DNA of 64,000 bases from a virus: positions 1-64,000 of the IMG/VR virus record IMGVR_UViG_3300026201_000006; one strand, 5' to 3'. The position numbers were made by a program, and so were the translations under genes. Below the pieces are notes generated by a model. The model made no database searches, was not told the DNA's origin, and worked only from the letters and a program-made list of their open reading frames with translations. Positions 1-7,872 of the stretch are shown piece by piece (position 1 is the stretch's first letter; each line of letters starts with the position of its first letter).

Positions 1-450
1 TTATTGTATGAAAAGATAGACGGTAAAGAAATGAAGACACACAAACAAATTGTTGATTATTTAAATGAATATAATAAATCAGCAGGACATAGAAAGTTTA
101 ATTTTCAATATGCAGCATTCTCTATGGACTGTTCAGATTATTTTCCTACAGCAGTAGATCCAGATTCACACACTTACTTAGGTAACAACGCTGTTCGTTG
201 TATGCAGAAGCTATCATCAGGATATAAGCCAGATGAGTTTATGGATATATTAAGAGAACGTACAGGCGGTAGACCAAAAGATCTTGAAGATGTTATGTGT
301 GACTTTGTAAGATTTGGTCAGAATTATGTACCAAGAGGTAACGGCACATTTGACCATATTCCTAGTACTATAACTAATAACAGCGGATGGGTATCTGGTT
401 GGAAGCAAAGACAAGGTACACCACCAAATACTAATACACTACCAATATAA
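1..450 (+). CDS. Hypothetical protein, 5' end outside window
   Basis: The reading frame is open to the left edge, so the true start lies upstream and only the C-terminal part (about 149 residues) is visible. The visible part is polar and has several Cys and Tyr. It ends in a low-complexity Gly/Asn/Thr/Pro tail, which suggests a folded helical region followed by a flexible end. I do not recognise the family. The stop codon overlaps the start of the next gene (TAATG), so it belongs to one operon with the PLP-fold and SGNH-like genes. A role in nucleotide or base modification is conceivable from that context but is not supported by any motif I can see. Confidence 0.75.
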   Translation, partial: LLYEKIDGKEMKTHKQIVDYLNEYNKSAGHRKFNFQYAAFSMDCSDYFPTAVDPDSHTYLGNNAVRCMQKLSSGYKPDEFMDILRERTGGRPKDLEDVMCDFVRFGQNYVPRGNGTFDHIPSTITNNSGWVSGWKQRQGTPPNTNTLPI

Positions 451-1334
451 TGCCACACAATAAACATGTAGAAGACGGATTCAATATCGATATCGGTATG
501 ATGCAACCTGAGGAAGCAAAGGAATATTACTTAGATCTTGCACAGTTTTGGACTGATCCTAATCCAGCTCCACGTATTGTTGAGCATGAAGGTATTCGAG
601 TTGTAAGAGATGATGATTTAGTTGGATCGAAGGTCCGAGGTGGAGATTGTCTTATTAGTTCTCTTCCACGTCATATTGACACTATAGTTTATGTTCAGCC
701 AAGAACTGGTTTGGCAGGTGTAAGTATATTAGATGTAGCAAAGAGACATAATAAATCTGTAAGATTATTTATGCCATCATCTAAAAAGATCTCACATCAC
801 CAAGCTTGTTGTATAGAGCAAGGTGCAGAGGTTAGCTTTCATAGAATTGCTGCCATGCCTAATCTAAATAAGATAGCAAAGGAATGGGCAGATCAGAGAG
901 AGAATGCATTTTTTGTACCATTAGGATTAAAGCATAGAATGGTTACAGCAGGAATTGTAAAGGTTGCAAGTCAAATAAAAGAACCTGAGCAAGTATGGGT
1001 TGCTACATCAACTGGTGTATTGACTCGTGGATTACAGATAGCTTGGCCAAATGCAGAGTTTGTTTCTGTGGCTGTAAGTAGAAATATGAAGGCTGGTGAA
1101 TTAGGTAGAGCAAAGGTTATATCTGAGCCACGTGCTTTCACGGCTCATGAGAGTAAAGAGAACTTACCACCATTTCCAAACATAGATACTTACGATGGTA
1201 AGGTATGGAAATATATTCCTAAGAATTCTGATAAAGATATATTATTTTGGAATGTAGGTAAAGAACCAGTATTACAAGATGAAACACTATATGAAACAAC
1301 TGATAGCTATAGAAAATGGGATAAAGATTTATGA
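450..1334 (+). CDS. PLP-dependent enzyme-like protein (fold type II)
   Basis: The 294-residue protein contains VVRDDDLVGSKVRGGD (residues 51-66). This closely resembles the lysine-bearing motif of fold-type II pyridoxal-phosphate enzymes such as ACC deaminase and D-cysteine desulfhydrase. Lys61 would be the Schiff-base lysine. A later ATSTGV (185-190) sits where these enzymes have their Ser/Gly-rich phosphate loop. The alternating strand/helix pattern (IVYVQPRTG, VRLFMPSS, WVATSTGV) fits that fold. It is shorter than typical members (about 330 residues) and the loop is atypical, so substrate and reaction cannot be assigned. It overlaps the preceding stop by one base and the next start by four (ATGA). 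It may act in small-molecule or DNA-base modification; that part is inference. Confidence 0.6.
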   Translation: MPHNKHVEDGFNIDIGMMQPEEAKEYYLDLAQFWTDPNPAPRIVEHEGIRVVRDDDLVGSKVRGGDCLISSLPRHIDTIVYVQPRTGLAGVSILDVAKRHNKSVRLFMPSSKKISHHQACCIEQGAEVSFHRIAAMPNLNKIAKEWADQRENAFFVPLGLKHRMVTAGIVKVASQIKEPEQVWVATSTGVLTRGLQIAWPNAEFVSVAVSRNMKAGELGRAKVISEPRAFTAHESKENLPPFPNIDTYDGKVWKYIPKNSDKDILFWNVGKEPVLQDETLYETTDSYRKWDKDL

Positions 1335-2263
1335 TTACAGGAACATTTAATAAGATACCGAAGAAAAAGAATAGCCATGGATATGGCTGGGCTCGTACAT
1401 GGGCAGAGAATCTAAATGTAGGTATTAACCACGAAGGTAACCCAGCTGAAGTAATTTATGTAGATCATGGAGTAAACTTTGGTGGTGGTCTTAATCTATT
1501 CGGTGGATTTAATGAAGAACTTAAACAACGTATAGATAATTTCTTAGCAGCTGATGAAGTTTATTCACTTGACATGGATATGCCAGAGTATGGTAATATG
1601 CTAGCCAAGAGAAAAGATGTTGAGGATAAAGAATGGTGTAGACGTGTTCAAGCTAAATGTTGGTCTGCAAAAACATTATTATCCACAGATCTTGACACTA
1701 CTTGGTTGACAATTGGTGATTCTCATACAGCAGCATTTGCCCCACCAGGAAGCATGGTGATTAAAACAGATGGTCTTACACTTAATGGTCAACTTAGATC
1801 TAATTTTCAATATATAAAAGACCATATATGGAAATGCAATAATCTAAAAGGTATCACAATGTCATTTGGTAATATTGATATAAGACATCATCTTTGCAGA
1901 TTAAATATAGATCCAAGAGATATGTGGATAGACTGGTTTAGATTTGGAGATAGCTTACCTTTTGAGGTAGAGTATTCAACTCCATGGCCGATAGAATTTG
2001 AAGGAAGAAGATTACCAAAGACTGGTTATTATAAAGGTAAACCATTTTGGGGTAGTCGTGAAGATAGAGTTATTCAGTTAGAACGTGTAATTGAAACATT
2101 TGAAAAAACTGATACACCTAGGGTCGCATATCCAGAAGAATGGTTAACCATGGATCCAGAAGTATTTGCAAAAGAAAAGATGGAAAATATGTCATCAGTT
2201 CATATATCACCAGAAGTATATAGGCGAAAAGATTTCGGTCAAGAGTATGTACTTCCAATATAA
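1331..2263 (+). CDS. SGNH/GDSL-hydrolase-like protein
   Basis: This 310-residue protein has a clear GDSH block I (residues 129-132, nucleophile Ser131), a G-N pair at 180-181 that fits block III, and SVHIS near the C terminus with His291 as the candidate catalytic base. The acidic residue usually three before that His is Ser here. SGNH enzymes cleave or transfer acyl esters, so an esterase or acyl-transfer role on a small molecule or surface glycan is plausible. The start is set by an ATGA overlap with the PLP-fold gene, showing translational coupling. The last 18 bases of the gene carry the -35-like box of the uvsX promoter. Confidence 0.55.
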   Translation: MITGTFNKIPKKKNSHGYGWARTWAENLNVGINHEGNPAEVIYVDHGVNFGGGLNLFGGFNEELKQRIDNFLAADEVYSLDMDMPEYGNMLAKRKDVEDKEWCRRVQAKCWSAKTLLSTDLDTTWLTIGDSHTAAFAPPGSMVIKTDGLTLNGQLRSNFQYIKDHIWKCNNLKGITMSFGNIDIRHHLCRLNIDPRDMWIDWFRFGDSLPFEVEYSTPWPIEFEGRRLPKTGYYKGKPFWGSREDRVIQLERVIETFEKTDTPRVAYPEEWLTMDPEVFAKEKMENMSSVHISPEVYRRKDFGQEYVLPI

Positions 2264-2275
2264 CTGTGATATAAT
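2246..2275 (+). promoter_or_regulatory. Promoter of the TATGTAC class, upstream of uvsX
   Basis: TATGTAC at 2246-2252 is followed after 17 bases by TATAAT at 2270-2275, with a TG-type extended -10 (TGTGATATAATA). The upstream box lies inside the 3' end of the SGNH-like gene. The same pair recurs upstream of five other genes or gene groups in this window. Transcription would start about 20 bases before the uvsX Shine-Dalgarno sequence. Confidence 0.75.
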
Positions 2276-2304
2276 ATACCTATCAAATTAACAAAGGAGT
2301 ATAA

Positions 2305-3366
2305 ATGGGAATAATGGATAAATTACAGAAGAACTCTCGTATCAAAGAGTCTTCTCAACTTGACAAAAGTAAATTGTTTAGTAATAAGGATATGGTGACT
2401 ACACCTGTTCCTATGATTAATGTTGCGTTATCAGGTGACCCAGACGGAGGTCTGAGTTCTGGACTAACAGTACTGGCAGGACCAAGTAAGCATTTCAAAA
2501 CTAGTTTTGGACTACTCATGGCTGCAGCATACTTAGATAAGTATGAAGATGCTGTTTTGTTATTCTATGATTCAGAGTTTGGTAGCCCGCAACAATATTT
2601 TAAGTCGTTCGGTATTGATACTTCCCGCGTACTACATAGTCCCATTACTAATGTAGAAGAGCTGAAGTTTGACCTAATTTCTCAGCTCGAGAATATCGAA
2701 CGCGATGACAAAGTCATTATTATGATTGACTCTGTCGGCAACCTAGCTTCGAAAAAGGAGCTTGAAGATGCTATGAATGAAAAGTCAGTAGCAGATATGT
2801 CGAGAGCGAAAGCCCTCAAAGGTCTATTTAGAATGACAACACCCTACCTAACAATGAGAGACATCCCATTGATAGCAGTCAACCACACATATCAAGAAAT
2901 AGGCTTATTTCCGAAGGCGGTCGTATCAGGTGGTACAGGTATTTACTACTCCTCAGATAATATCTGGATCATTGGCCGCCAGCAGGAAAAGAAAGGAACA
3001 GAAATTACAGGATATAACTTTGTCATTAATGTAGAAAAGTCAAGGTTTGTCCGTGAGAAGTCTAAGATCCCTATTTCAGTTACATGGGAAGGTGGTATTG
3101 AATCTTATTCAGGCTTATTAGATGTAGCAATAGAAGGTGGATATGTAGTTAAACCATCTAATGGTTGGTACTCAAAGGTTGACAGATCTACTGGCGAAGT
3201 AGAAGATAAAAAGGTTCGTATTGCTGAAACACTTAAAGAATCTTTTTGGACAGCTATTTTTGCAAAGACAGATTTTAAAGATTATCTTAAACGTAAGTAT
3301 GAAGTCGGTCATGCCGATATGATTAAAACGTCACACCTAGAAGAAGGGTGGGATGATGCAGATTGA
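2305..3366 (+). CDS. uvsX: UvsX-like RecA-family recombinase
   Basis: UvsX forms filaments on single-stranded DNA and drives strand exchange during phage recombination-dependent replication. The 353-residue protein has a Walker A loop GPSKHFKTS near residue 60 and a Walker B strand KVIIMIDSVGNL near 133. The stretch NHTYQEIG is followed by a Gly-rich SGGTGIYY loop, as in T4 UvsX/RecA proteins. Its length is close to that of T4 UvsX. The start is supported by AAAGGAG seven bases upstream and by the promoter at 2246-2275. It overlaps the helicase gene by 14 bases, which matches the uvsX-41 order of T4 relatives. Confidence 0.95.
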   Translation: MGIMDKLQKNSRIKESSQLDKSKLFSNKDMVTTPVPMINVALSGDPDGGLSSGLTVLAGPSKHFKTSFGLLMAAAYLDKYEDAVLLFYDSEFGSPQQYFKSFGIDTSRVLHSPITNVEELKFDLISQLENIERDDKVIIMIDSVGNLASKKELEDAMNEKSVADMSRAKALKGLFRMTTPYLTMRDIPLIAVNHTYQEIGLFPKAVVSGGTGIYYSSDNIWIIGRQQEKKGTEITGYNFVINVEKSRFVREKSKIPISVTWEGGIESYSGLLDVAIEGGYVVKPSNGWYSKVDRSTGEVEDKKVRIAETLKESFWTAIFAKTDFKDYLKRKYEVGHADMIKTSHLEEGWDDAD

Positions 3367-4705
3367 AACATTAATTCTTCGTAACTTAATGTTGAATGAG
3401 GATTATACCAGAACGGTTATTCCTCATTTAAAAACTGTATACTTTGAAGATCCATACAGATCTGTATTCAATGAGATTGTTACATTCGTTAATAAGTTTA
3501 ATAAACTACCATCAGCTGATGCACTATCGATTGAATTAAAAAATAATCCAAGGATCACTGATGAATCACTTGCACTTATACCTGAAATTAGTAAGCTAGA
3601 ATCTGAAGGAACTCAAGAATGGTTAGTTGAAAAGACAGAGAAATGGTGTCAAGACCGAGCAATCTATTTAGCAATTATGGATTCAATTAATATTATTGAA
3701 GGTAAACATGATACATTAGATAAGAATGCATTACCATCTGTATTGAGTGAAGCATTAGGTGTAAACTTTGATATGAGAGTTGGTCACGATTATGTTGATG
3801 ACTCTGATAATCGTTTTGATTTCTATCATAGGCAAGAGGAACACTTACCATTTGACTTAGAAAAGTTTAACACAATCACCAAAGGTGGTCTCGTCAAGAA
3901 ATCTCTTAATGTTGCTTTGGCTGGTACAGGTGTAGGTAAGTCTTTATTCATGTGTCATGTTGCAGCTGGTGCCCTAACACAAATGAAAAATGTGTTATAT
4001 ATAACTATGGAGATGGCAGAAGAAAGGATAGCAGAACGTATAGATGCTAACCTTATGAATGTGCCTATTGACCAGTTAGAGAATCTAAGTAAGGATATGT
4101 TTGATAAGAAGATGCATAAGCTTACTGACAAAGGTATTGGTAAACTTATTGTGAAAGAGTATCCTACAGGAGCTGCAAGTTCTATTCACTTTAGGGCATT
4201 ACTAAAAGAATTAAAGATCAAACGTGACTTCACGCCTGATCTTATTTGTATAGACTATCTAAATATATGTGCCTCATCAAGAATGAAATCTATGGGTGGT
4301 GCAATCAATTCATATATTATGGTCAAAGCAATTGCAGAAGAATTGCGTGGCTTAGCAGTAGAGTATAACTTACCTATTGTTACGGCCACACAAACTACTC
4401 GTTCAGGCTATGCATCATCTGATGTTGGCTTAGAAGATACAAGTGAATCATTTGGTTTACCTGCTACGGCAGATCTTATGTTTGCACTTATATCTACAGA
4501 AGAGTTAGAGAATCTTAACCAAATAATGGTTAAACAATTAAAGAATAGGTATAATGATCCTACAGGTGGAAACAAGAAGTTTGTACTTGGAATTGACAGA
4601 GCCAAGATGAGACTATACGATGTAGAAGATACAGCACAAACTCTAAATGTAAGGGATGAGCCACCTAAAAGAGTAAATCAATTTGAGGATTTTAATTATG
4701 AGTAA
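3353..4705 (+). CDS. 41: DnaB-family replicative helicase (gp41)
   Basis: The 450-residue protein is the hexameric helicase that unwinds DNA 5' to 3' ahead of the phage replisome and supports primase. An all-alpha N-terminal domain (residues 1-130) is followed by a RecA-like core with Walker A GTGVGKS at 191-197. Downstream of it are YITMEMAEERIAER, the Walker B segment DLICIDYLNI, and a conserved ATQTTRSGY segment. Length and domain order fit T4 gp41. The start codon lies inside the end of uvsX, so the two are translationally coupled. Its loader gp59 is encoded at 25999-26577. Confidence 0.93.
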   Translation: MMQIETLILRNLMLNEDYTRTVIPHLKTVYFEDPYRSVFNEIVTFVNKFNKLPSADALSIELKNNPRITDESLALIPEISKLESEGTQEWLVEKTEKWCQDRAIYLAIMDSINIIEGKHDTLDKNALPSVLSEALGVNFDMRVGHDYVDDSDNRFDFYHRQEEHLPFDLEKFNTITKGGLVKKSLNVALAGTGVGKSLFMCHVAAGALTQMKNVLYITMEMAEERIAERIDANLMNVPIDQLENLSKDMFDKKMHKLTDKGIGKLIVKEYPTGAASSIHFRALLKELKIKRDFTPDLICIDYLNICASSRMKSMGGAINSYIMVKAIAEELRGLAVEYNLPIVTATQTTRSGYASSDVGLEDTSESFGLPATADLMFALISTEELENLNQIMVKQLKNRYNDPTGGNKKFVLGIDRAKMRLYDVEDTAQTLNVRDEPPKRVNQFEDFNYE

Positions 4706-5180
4706 TTATCAAAATGTAAATTCTATTTCACCACAAAAATGGGGAAATAGATATACAAAATTAGCAAAGGAAATATCTACATGGTCTAAAGACCCAAGTA
4801 CTCAAGTTGGTGCAGTAGTTATTGGTAGAGATGGTCAAGTATTATCACAAGGATATAATGGATTTCCGAGAAGAGTACGTGATACAGAAGAAAGATGGGT
4901 TAATAAAGAAAAAAAGTATGAATTAGTTGTTCATGCAGAGATGAATGCTATATATAATGCTAGCCTTTCTGGTGTATCTTTAAATGGAGCAACATTATAT
5001 GTATATGGTTTACCCATTTGTAATGAATGCGCTAAAGGCATTATTCAATGCGGAATTAAAAAGGTTGTTGCTACGAGACCTAAGATATATAATTCTGATT
5101 GGGATAAATCAACAAAGGCTGCTGAAGCTTTATTTAGAGAAGCTGAAGTAATGTATTTAATTGACGTGGAGGAAGAATGA
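4698..5180 (+). CDS. cd: dCMP deaminase
   Basis: This enzyme deaminates dCMP to dUMP, feeding dTMP synthesis. The zinc site is visible as HAE at residues 79-81 and the pair Cys108/Cys111 in LPICNECAK, typical of the cytidine/deoxycytidylate deaminase family. I chose the ATG at 4698 (160 residues) because TTGAGGAT sits upstream and the start overlaps the end of the helicase gene. An ATG 15 bases earlier is in frame but has no better ribosome site. It works with the ribonucleotide reductase encoded later in the window to build the phage dNTP pool. Confidence 0.92.
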   Translation: MSNYQNVNSISPQKWGNRYTKLAKEISTWSKDPSTQVGAVVIGRDGQVLSQGYNGFPRRVRDTEERWVNKEKKYELVVHAEMNAIYNASLSGVSLNGATLYVYGLPICNECAKGIIQCGIKKVVATRPKIYNSDWDKSTKAAEALFREAEVMYLIDVEEE

Positions 5181-5311
5181 GCAAGACAGCAATACCGCAT
5201 GTAAAAGTGCGTAGGGATGCAAATAAAAACAGAGTTTCAAAGAAACATATGAGTCATGGCACATTCAGATGTAAACGTCATCCAAACAGTAAGAGGTGTC
5301 AAAATGCTTAA
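5177..5311 (+). CDS. Small basic Cys-containing protein (44 aa)
   Basis: A short reading frame starts at an ATGA overlap with the dCMP deaminase stop and has a strong GTGGAGGA ribosome site. The product is rich in Lys, Arg and His and carries two Cys (TFRCKRHPNSKRCQNA), so it could bind nucleic acid or one metal ion. It overlaps the next gene's start by eight bases. The ribosome site and the seamless operon packing are the main reasons to call it real. The function is unknown. Confidence 0.65.
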   Translation: MSKTAIPHVKVRRDANKNRVSKKHMSHGTFRCKRHPNSKRCQNA

Positions 5312-5588
5312 AACGTTATTTAATCAAGGCTATTCGAAGAAGTTCATGGATCGAATAGAATTTAGAAGAAAAGAATACTACGAGAAGCGTAGAATTCAAA
5401 CTATCCGTGACAATGCTATGAAAATGGCACATAATTGGAAACATGAATATCCTACGGGAACCCCATTAGAGTATATTCGTGATGATATTATTGAATGCTG
5501 GGAAAGAAATTCAAGAGTTGGTATCTATCAAAACTTAGATAAAAAACAAACTATCCCATACAAAGTTGAAGGAAAACATGAAAAATAA
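5304..5588 (+). CDS. Hypothetical protein (94 aa)
   Basis: I start this at the ATG at 5304 (MLKTLFNQGYSKK), because AGAGGTG lies just upstream and the start overlaps the stop of the 44-residue gene. An in-frame ATG 48 bases earlier would lie deep inside that gene. The product is highly charged and mostly helical, with many Arg, Lys, Glu and Tyr. No known domain is recognised. It overlaps the following signal-peptide gene. Confidence 0.7.
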   Translation: MLKTLFNQGYSKKFMDRIEFRRKEYYEKRRIQTIRDNAMKMAHNWKHEYPTGTPLEYIRDDIIECWERNSRVGIYQNLDKKQTIPYKVEGKHEK

Positions 5589-6009
5589 AATAATAATAAT
5601 TTGGATAAGTTTAATAGTCGGTGTACTTTTTGCTACAACTGCTTTTGCAGATAGACCAAATATAAAAGATCATTATCATGAGGTTGTATATTTAGAACCA
5701 TATACGGTTGAAGTATGTGAGCAACAAAGAGTAACTAACCAAGATGACTTAATTAATAATGCATTTTGGGGAGCAATCTTTGGTGCAGTTGTTGGTGATG
5801 TAATTGATGAAGACAATGGTAAAGTTCCTGGTGCAGTAATCGGTGCAGCTATTGGTGCAAATGAGGCTGAGAAGAATAGCACTACGACAGCAATGGTATG
5901 TAAGACTGAGACACGTAAGAAGTCTACTACTGTGAATGAATACTCACACTCAGTTATTAGATTTGAGTATGAAGGTAACTTGTACGAACTTGACTTTATT
6001 AAGAGATAA
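5578..6009 (+). CDS. Exported glycine-zipper protein
   Basis: The start at 5578 has GAAGGA upstream and gives a classic signal peptide, MKNKIIIIWISLIVGVLFAT, cleaved after TAFA at about residue 24. The mature protein contains a glycine-zipper hairpin (WGAIFGAVVGDVI, then GAVIGAAIGA). That is the pattern of 17-kDa surface antigen and related outer-membrane or periplasmic proteins. There is no lipobox Cys at the cleavage site, so it is unlikely to be a lipoprotein. A phage-encoded envelope protein could help exclude other phages or assist lysis; this is inferred from location only. The product is 143 residues and overlaps its neighbours tightly. Confidence 0.75.
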   Translation: MKNKIIIIWISLIVGVLFATTAFADRPNIKDHYHEVVYLEPYTVEVCEQQRVTNQDDLINNAFWGAIFGAVVGDVIDEDNGKVPGAVIGAAIGANEAEKNSTTTAMVCKTETRKKSTTVNEYSHSVIRFEYEGNLYELDFIKR

Positions 6010-6317
6010 TGACTAAAAGAAGAGACGGTACAGAAATACCATTTAATCGATGGTCATTTGTAGACCAACATGGTAGAGACGATGACCATTGGTATATACG
6101 ATTAGAAGGTGGAAAATTCCATGGTGTTATATATCGCTACATGGAAATTAAATTAAACGAGACAACACAGTCGATAAACTTTGATTATGAAATAGTTGAT
6201 TATCCGGGTGATGATCCACATGGTGAGAAAGAGTTTAACGAAGCGGCTGGCGATATTCTCAAAAGTATATTAGATGATGCGATGGCAAAGCAAGACTATG
6301 TACTCGGTAAAAAGTAA
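6009..6317 (+). CDS. Hypothetical protein (102 aa)
   Basis: A soluble acidic protein that shares one base with each neighbouring gene (TAATG junctions), so it is part of the same operon. It has an aromatic, strand-rich N-terminal half (RWSFVDQHGRDDDHWYIRLE) and an acidic helical C-terminal half. I do not recognise the family. Confidence 0.75.
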   Translation: MTKRRDGTEIPFNRWSFVDQHGRDDDHWYIRLEGGKFHGVIYRYMEIKLNETTQSINFDYEIVDYPGDDPHGEKEFNEAAGDILKSILDDAMAKQDYVLGKK

Positions 6318-6589
6318 TGAACGTAAAAGAAACACTGACCATTCTCTCAGAAGAATGTGCAGAAGTAATACAAGCTAACTCAAAATTAATTAGATTTGGC
6401 CCATATGATGAAGATAATGTGGCTGAATTAGAACAGGAACTCGGTGATATAATGGCCATGATACTCGTACTTGATTATTATGGCTATGTTTCAACAGAAA
6501 ATATCACGAAGAATGTAGAACCAAAGTTAAAAAAACTTAAGAAGTACAGCAAAATTAAGAATTTAAATAAAATTATAAAGAATTTGTAA
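6317..6589 (+). CDS. MazG-like nucleotide pyrophosphohydrolase
   Basis: The 90-residue protein is a compact all-alpha NTP pyrophosphatase. It shows the MazG/dUTPase-like signature EECAE (Glu12, Glu13, Glu16) followed by EQELGD (Glu41, Asp44), which bind the magnesium ions. MazG-type enzymes hydrolyse (d)NTPs, and phage versions have been proposed to clean or rebalance nucleotide pools or alter the host stringent response. It closes the uvsX-led operon. The last 30 residues are Lys/Asn rich. Confidence 0.85.
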   Translation: MNVKETLTILSEECAEVIQANSKLIRFGPYDEDNVAELEQELGDIMAMILVLDYYGYVSTENITKNVEPKLKKLKKYSKIKNLNKIIKNL

Positions 6590-6593
6590 TTAT

Positions 6594-6601
6594 TATAAAT
6601 A
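6594..6601 (+). promoter_or_regulatory. Late promoter TATAAATA
   Basis: An exact T4 late promoter sequence (recognised in T4 by gp55-RNA polymerase with gp33 and the gp45 clamp) lies just after the MazG stop. It would start transcription near 6607, ahead of the capsid-targeted cassette. The start point falls inside the hairpin at 6602-6626. Confidence 0.75.
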
Positions 6602-6630
6602 CCTTTATATCGAATTTATATAAGGGTTTT
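6602..6630 (+). promoter_or_regulatory. Hairpin that can hide the ribosome site of the cassette
   Basis: A nine-pair stem forms between 6602-6610 and 6618-6626 with a seven-base loop, followed by TTTT. The AAGGG ribosome site for the ATG at 6632 is in the 3' arm. Read-through RNA from upstream would carry the whole hairpin, while late RNA starting near 6607 would lack most of the 5' arm. T4 genes e and 49 use this arrangement to block early translation. It might also act as a weak terminator. Confidence 0.6.
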
Positions 6631-6631
6631 A

Positions 6632-7288
6632 ATGCAGTCACTTAAAGGTTATCTATCAGAGGGAAGAAATGATCCCTCAATATTCCACGCAATATTTATG
6701 GCTGGCTCTCCAGGAGCAGGTAAGACTAAAGTTTCAGAACTGTTAGTATTAAATACTTTAGGCTATAAAGAAATTAATTCAGATACTCAATTTGAAAAGT
6801 ATATGAAAGATGCTTTTTTAGATTTAGAATTCAATAAAAAACAAGAATTTCAAAGAAATGTAACAAGAGCTGTTGCAAAAAGACATGTTGCTTCTAAACA
6901 AAGACATGCTGAGATTGGCAGATTAGGCCTTCTTATTGATGGAACTGCTAAAAACGTTGGTAAAATTGGAACTCAAAAGAAAGAGCTAGAAGCAAAGGGT
7001 TATGAAGTTGCTATGATATATGTTTCAACAGATGTATATTCTGCAATTGCAGCTGATAAACAAAGAACAAGAAGTCTTGGTGCCGATATGGTAACGTCAA
7101 TGCATAAAAGTGTTACAAAAAATAAAGATAGATACAAAAAAATGTTTGGTAAATTGTTTTTCGAAGTAGATAATTCAAACTGGGAAAAGACGCCGTCTAT
7201 TACACGTCCATTATATGGTAAAATAGCTAAATGGTCTAAGACTATGCCAAAGAATAAAATTGCACAAGAATGGTTAAAGAATAACTAA
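6632..7288 (+). CDS. P-loop kinase with capsid-targeting N terminus
   Basis: The 218-residue protein has a Walker A loop GSPGAGKT at residues 25-32 and an INSD strand typical of zeta-toxin and polynucleotide-kinase-like P-loop kinases. The lid region contains KQRTRSLG. It probably phosphorylates a nucleotide, nucleic-acid end or small molecule; the substrate is unknown. The first ten residues, MQSLKGYLSE, look like a T4 capsid-targeting sequence ending in a gp21 site (Leu-x-Glu). The mature enzyme would therefore begin at Gly11 inside the head. It is the first gene after the late promoter at 6594. Confidence 0.8.
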   Translation: MQSLKGYLSEGRNDPSIFHAIFMAGSPGAGKTKVSELLVLNTLGYKEINSDTQFEKYMKDAFLDLEFNKKQEFQRNVTRAVAKRHVASKQRHAEIGRLGLLIDGTAKNVGKIGTQKKELEAKGYEVAMIYVSTDVYSAIAADKQRTRSLGADMVTSMHKSVTKNKDRYKKMFGKLFFEVDNSNWEKTPSITRPLYGKIAKWSKTMPKNKIAQEWLKNN

Positions 7289-7527
7289 TGAAAACACTAA
7301 AACAGATTTTAGAAGGTCCAGGCAGTAAAAGTGAACCATGGGAAGATGGTTATAAGAGAAGAGTCGTAAAGACCACAAAGCCTGAGCATAAAGAAAAAGG
7401 ATATAATTGGAGAATTAAAGGTAAAGACCGTAATGAGATCTCCATTAAACTATACAAGTCTAAGCCAGATTTTGCTGAGTTTAAAAAGCAAATGAAGAGA
7501 GTGGCAGGACACGAGTTCGGAGGATAA
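7288..7527 (+). CDS. Small basic protein with capsid-targeting N terminus
   Basis: A 79-residue protein starting MKTLKQILE, with Ile7-Leu8-Glu9 forming a gp21-type cleavage site. The remaining 70 residues are very basic (KRRVVKTTKPEHKEKGY and a Lys-rich C terminus) and resemble in character the T4 internal proteins that accompany DNA in the head. The start overlaps the preceding stop by one base. The function after cleavage is unknown; DNA condensation or an injected host inhibitor are both possible. Confidence 0.75.
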   Translation: MKTLKQILEGPGSKSEPWEDGYKRRVVKTTKPEHKEKGYNWRIKGKDRNEISIKLYKSKPDFAEFKKQMKRVAGHEFGG

Positions 7528-7872
7528 ATGAAAACATATAAACAAGTAGAAGCAATAGATCACATATGTGAGCAACAATACCAAGATGAGGTAATAAGCG
7601 AAGCAGAGTATCAAGGTAAAACCGTTTCATTAAATAACCCTCAACGATCACCTAAAGGTTCCGCATCTAAGTTTCACGTATATGTAAAGAACAGTAAAGG
7701 TAATGTTGTAAAGGTTAACTTCGGTGATCCTAATATGGAAATTAAAAGAGATGATCCTGCAAGACGTAAAGCATTTCGTGCAAGACATAATTGTGATCAG
7801 AAAAAAGATAAAACTAAAGCGGGATATTGGTCATGTTATCAATGGAGAGCTGGAGCAAAGGTAGATAATTAA
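7528..7872 (+). CDS. Conserved basic phage protein with capsid-targeting N terminus
   Basis: The 114-residue protein begins MKTYKQVEAIDHICE and contains two candidate gp21 sites (Ile13-Cys-Glu15 and Ile23-Ser-Glu25). The mature part is basic and holds VNFGDPNMEIKRDD followed by RARHNCD and KAGYWSC, a pattern I recognise as conserved in proteins of many large phages but of unknown function. The paired Cys could bind metal. It starts one base after the previous stop and its own stop overlaps the next ATG. Confidence 0.75.
   Translation: MKTYKQVEAIDHICEQQYQDEVISEAEYQGKTVSLNNPQRSPKGSASKFHVYVKNSKGNVVKVNFGDPNMEIKRDDPARRKAFRARHNCDQKKDKTKAGYWSCYQWRAGAKVDN

Noticed and set aside
1-450. alpha-glutamyl/putrescinyl thymine pyrophosphorylase or hmdU kinase fragment
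   Set aside because: The neighbourhood made me consider a DNA hypermodification enzyme, but I saw no diagnostic motif in the visible part.
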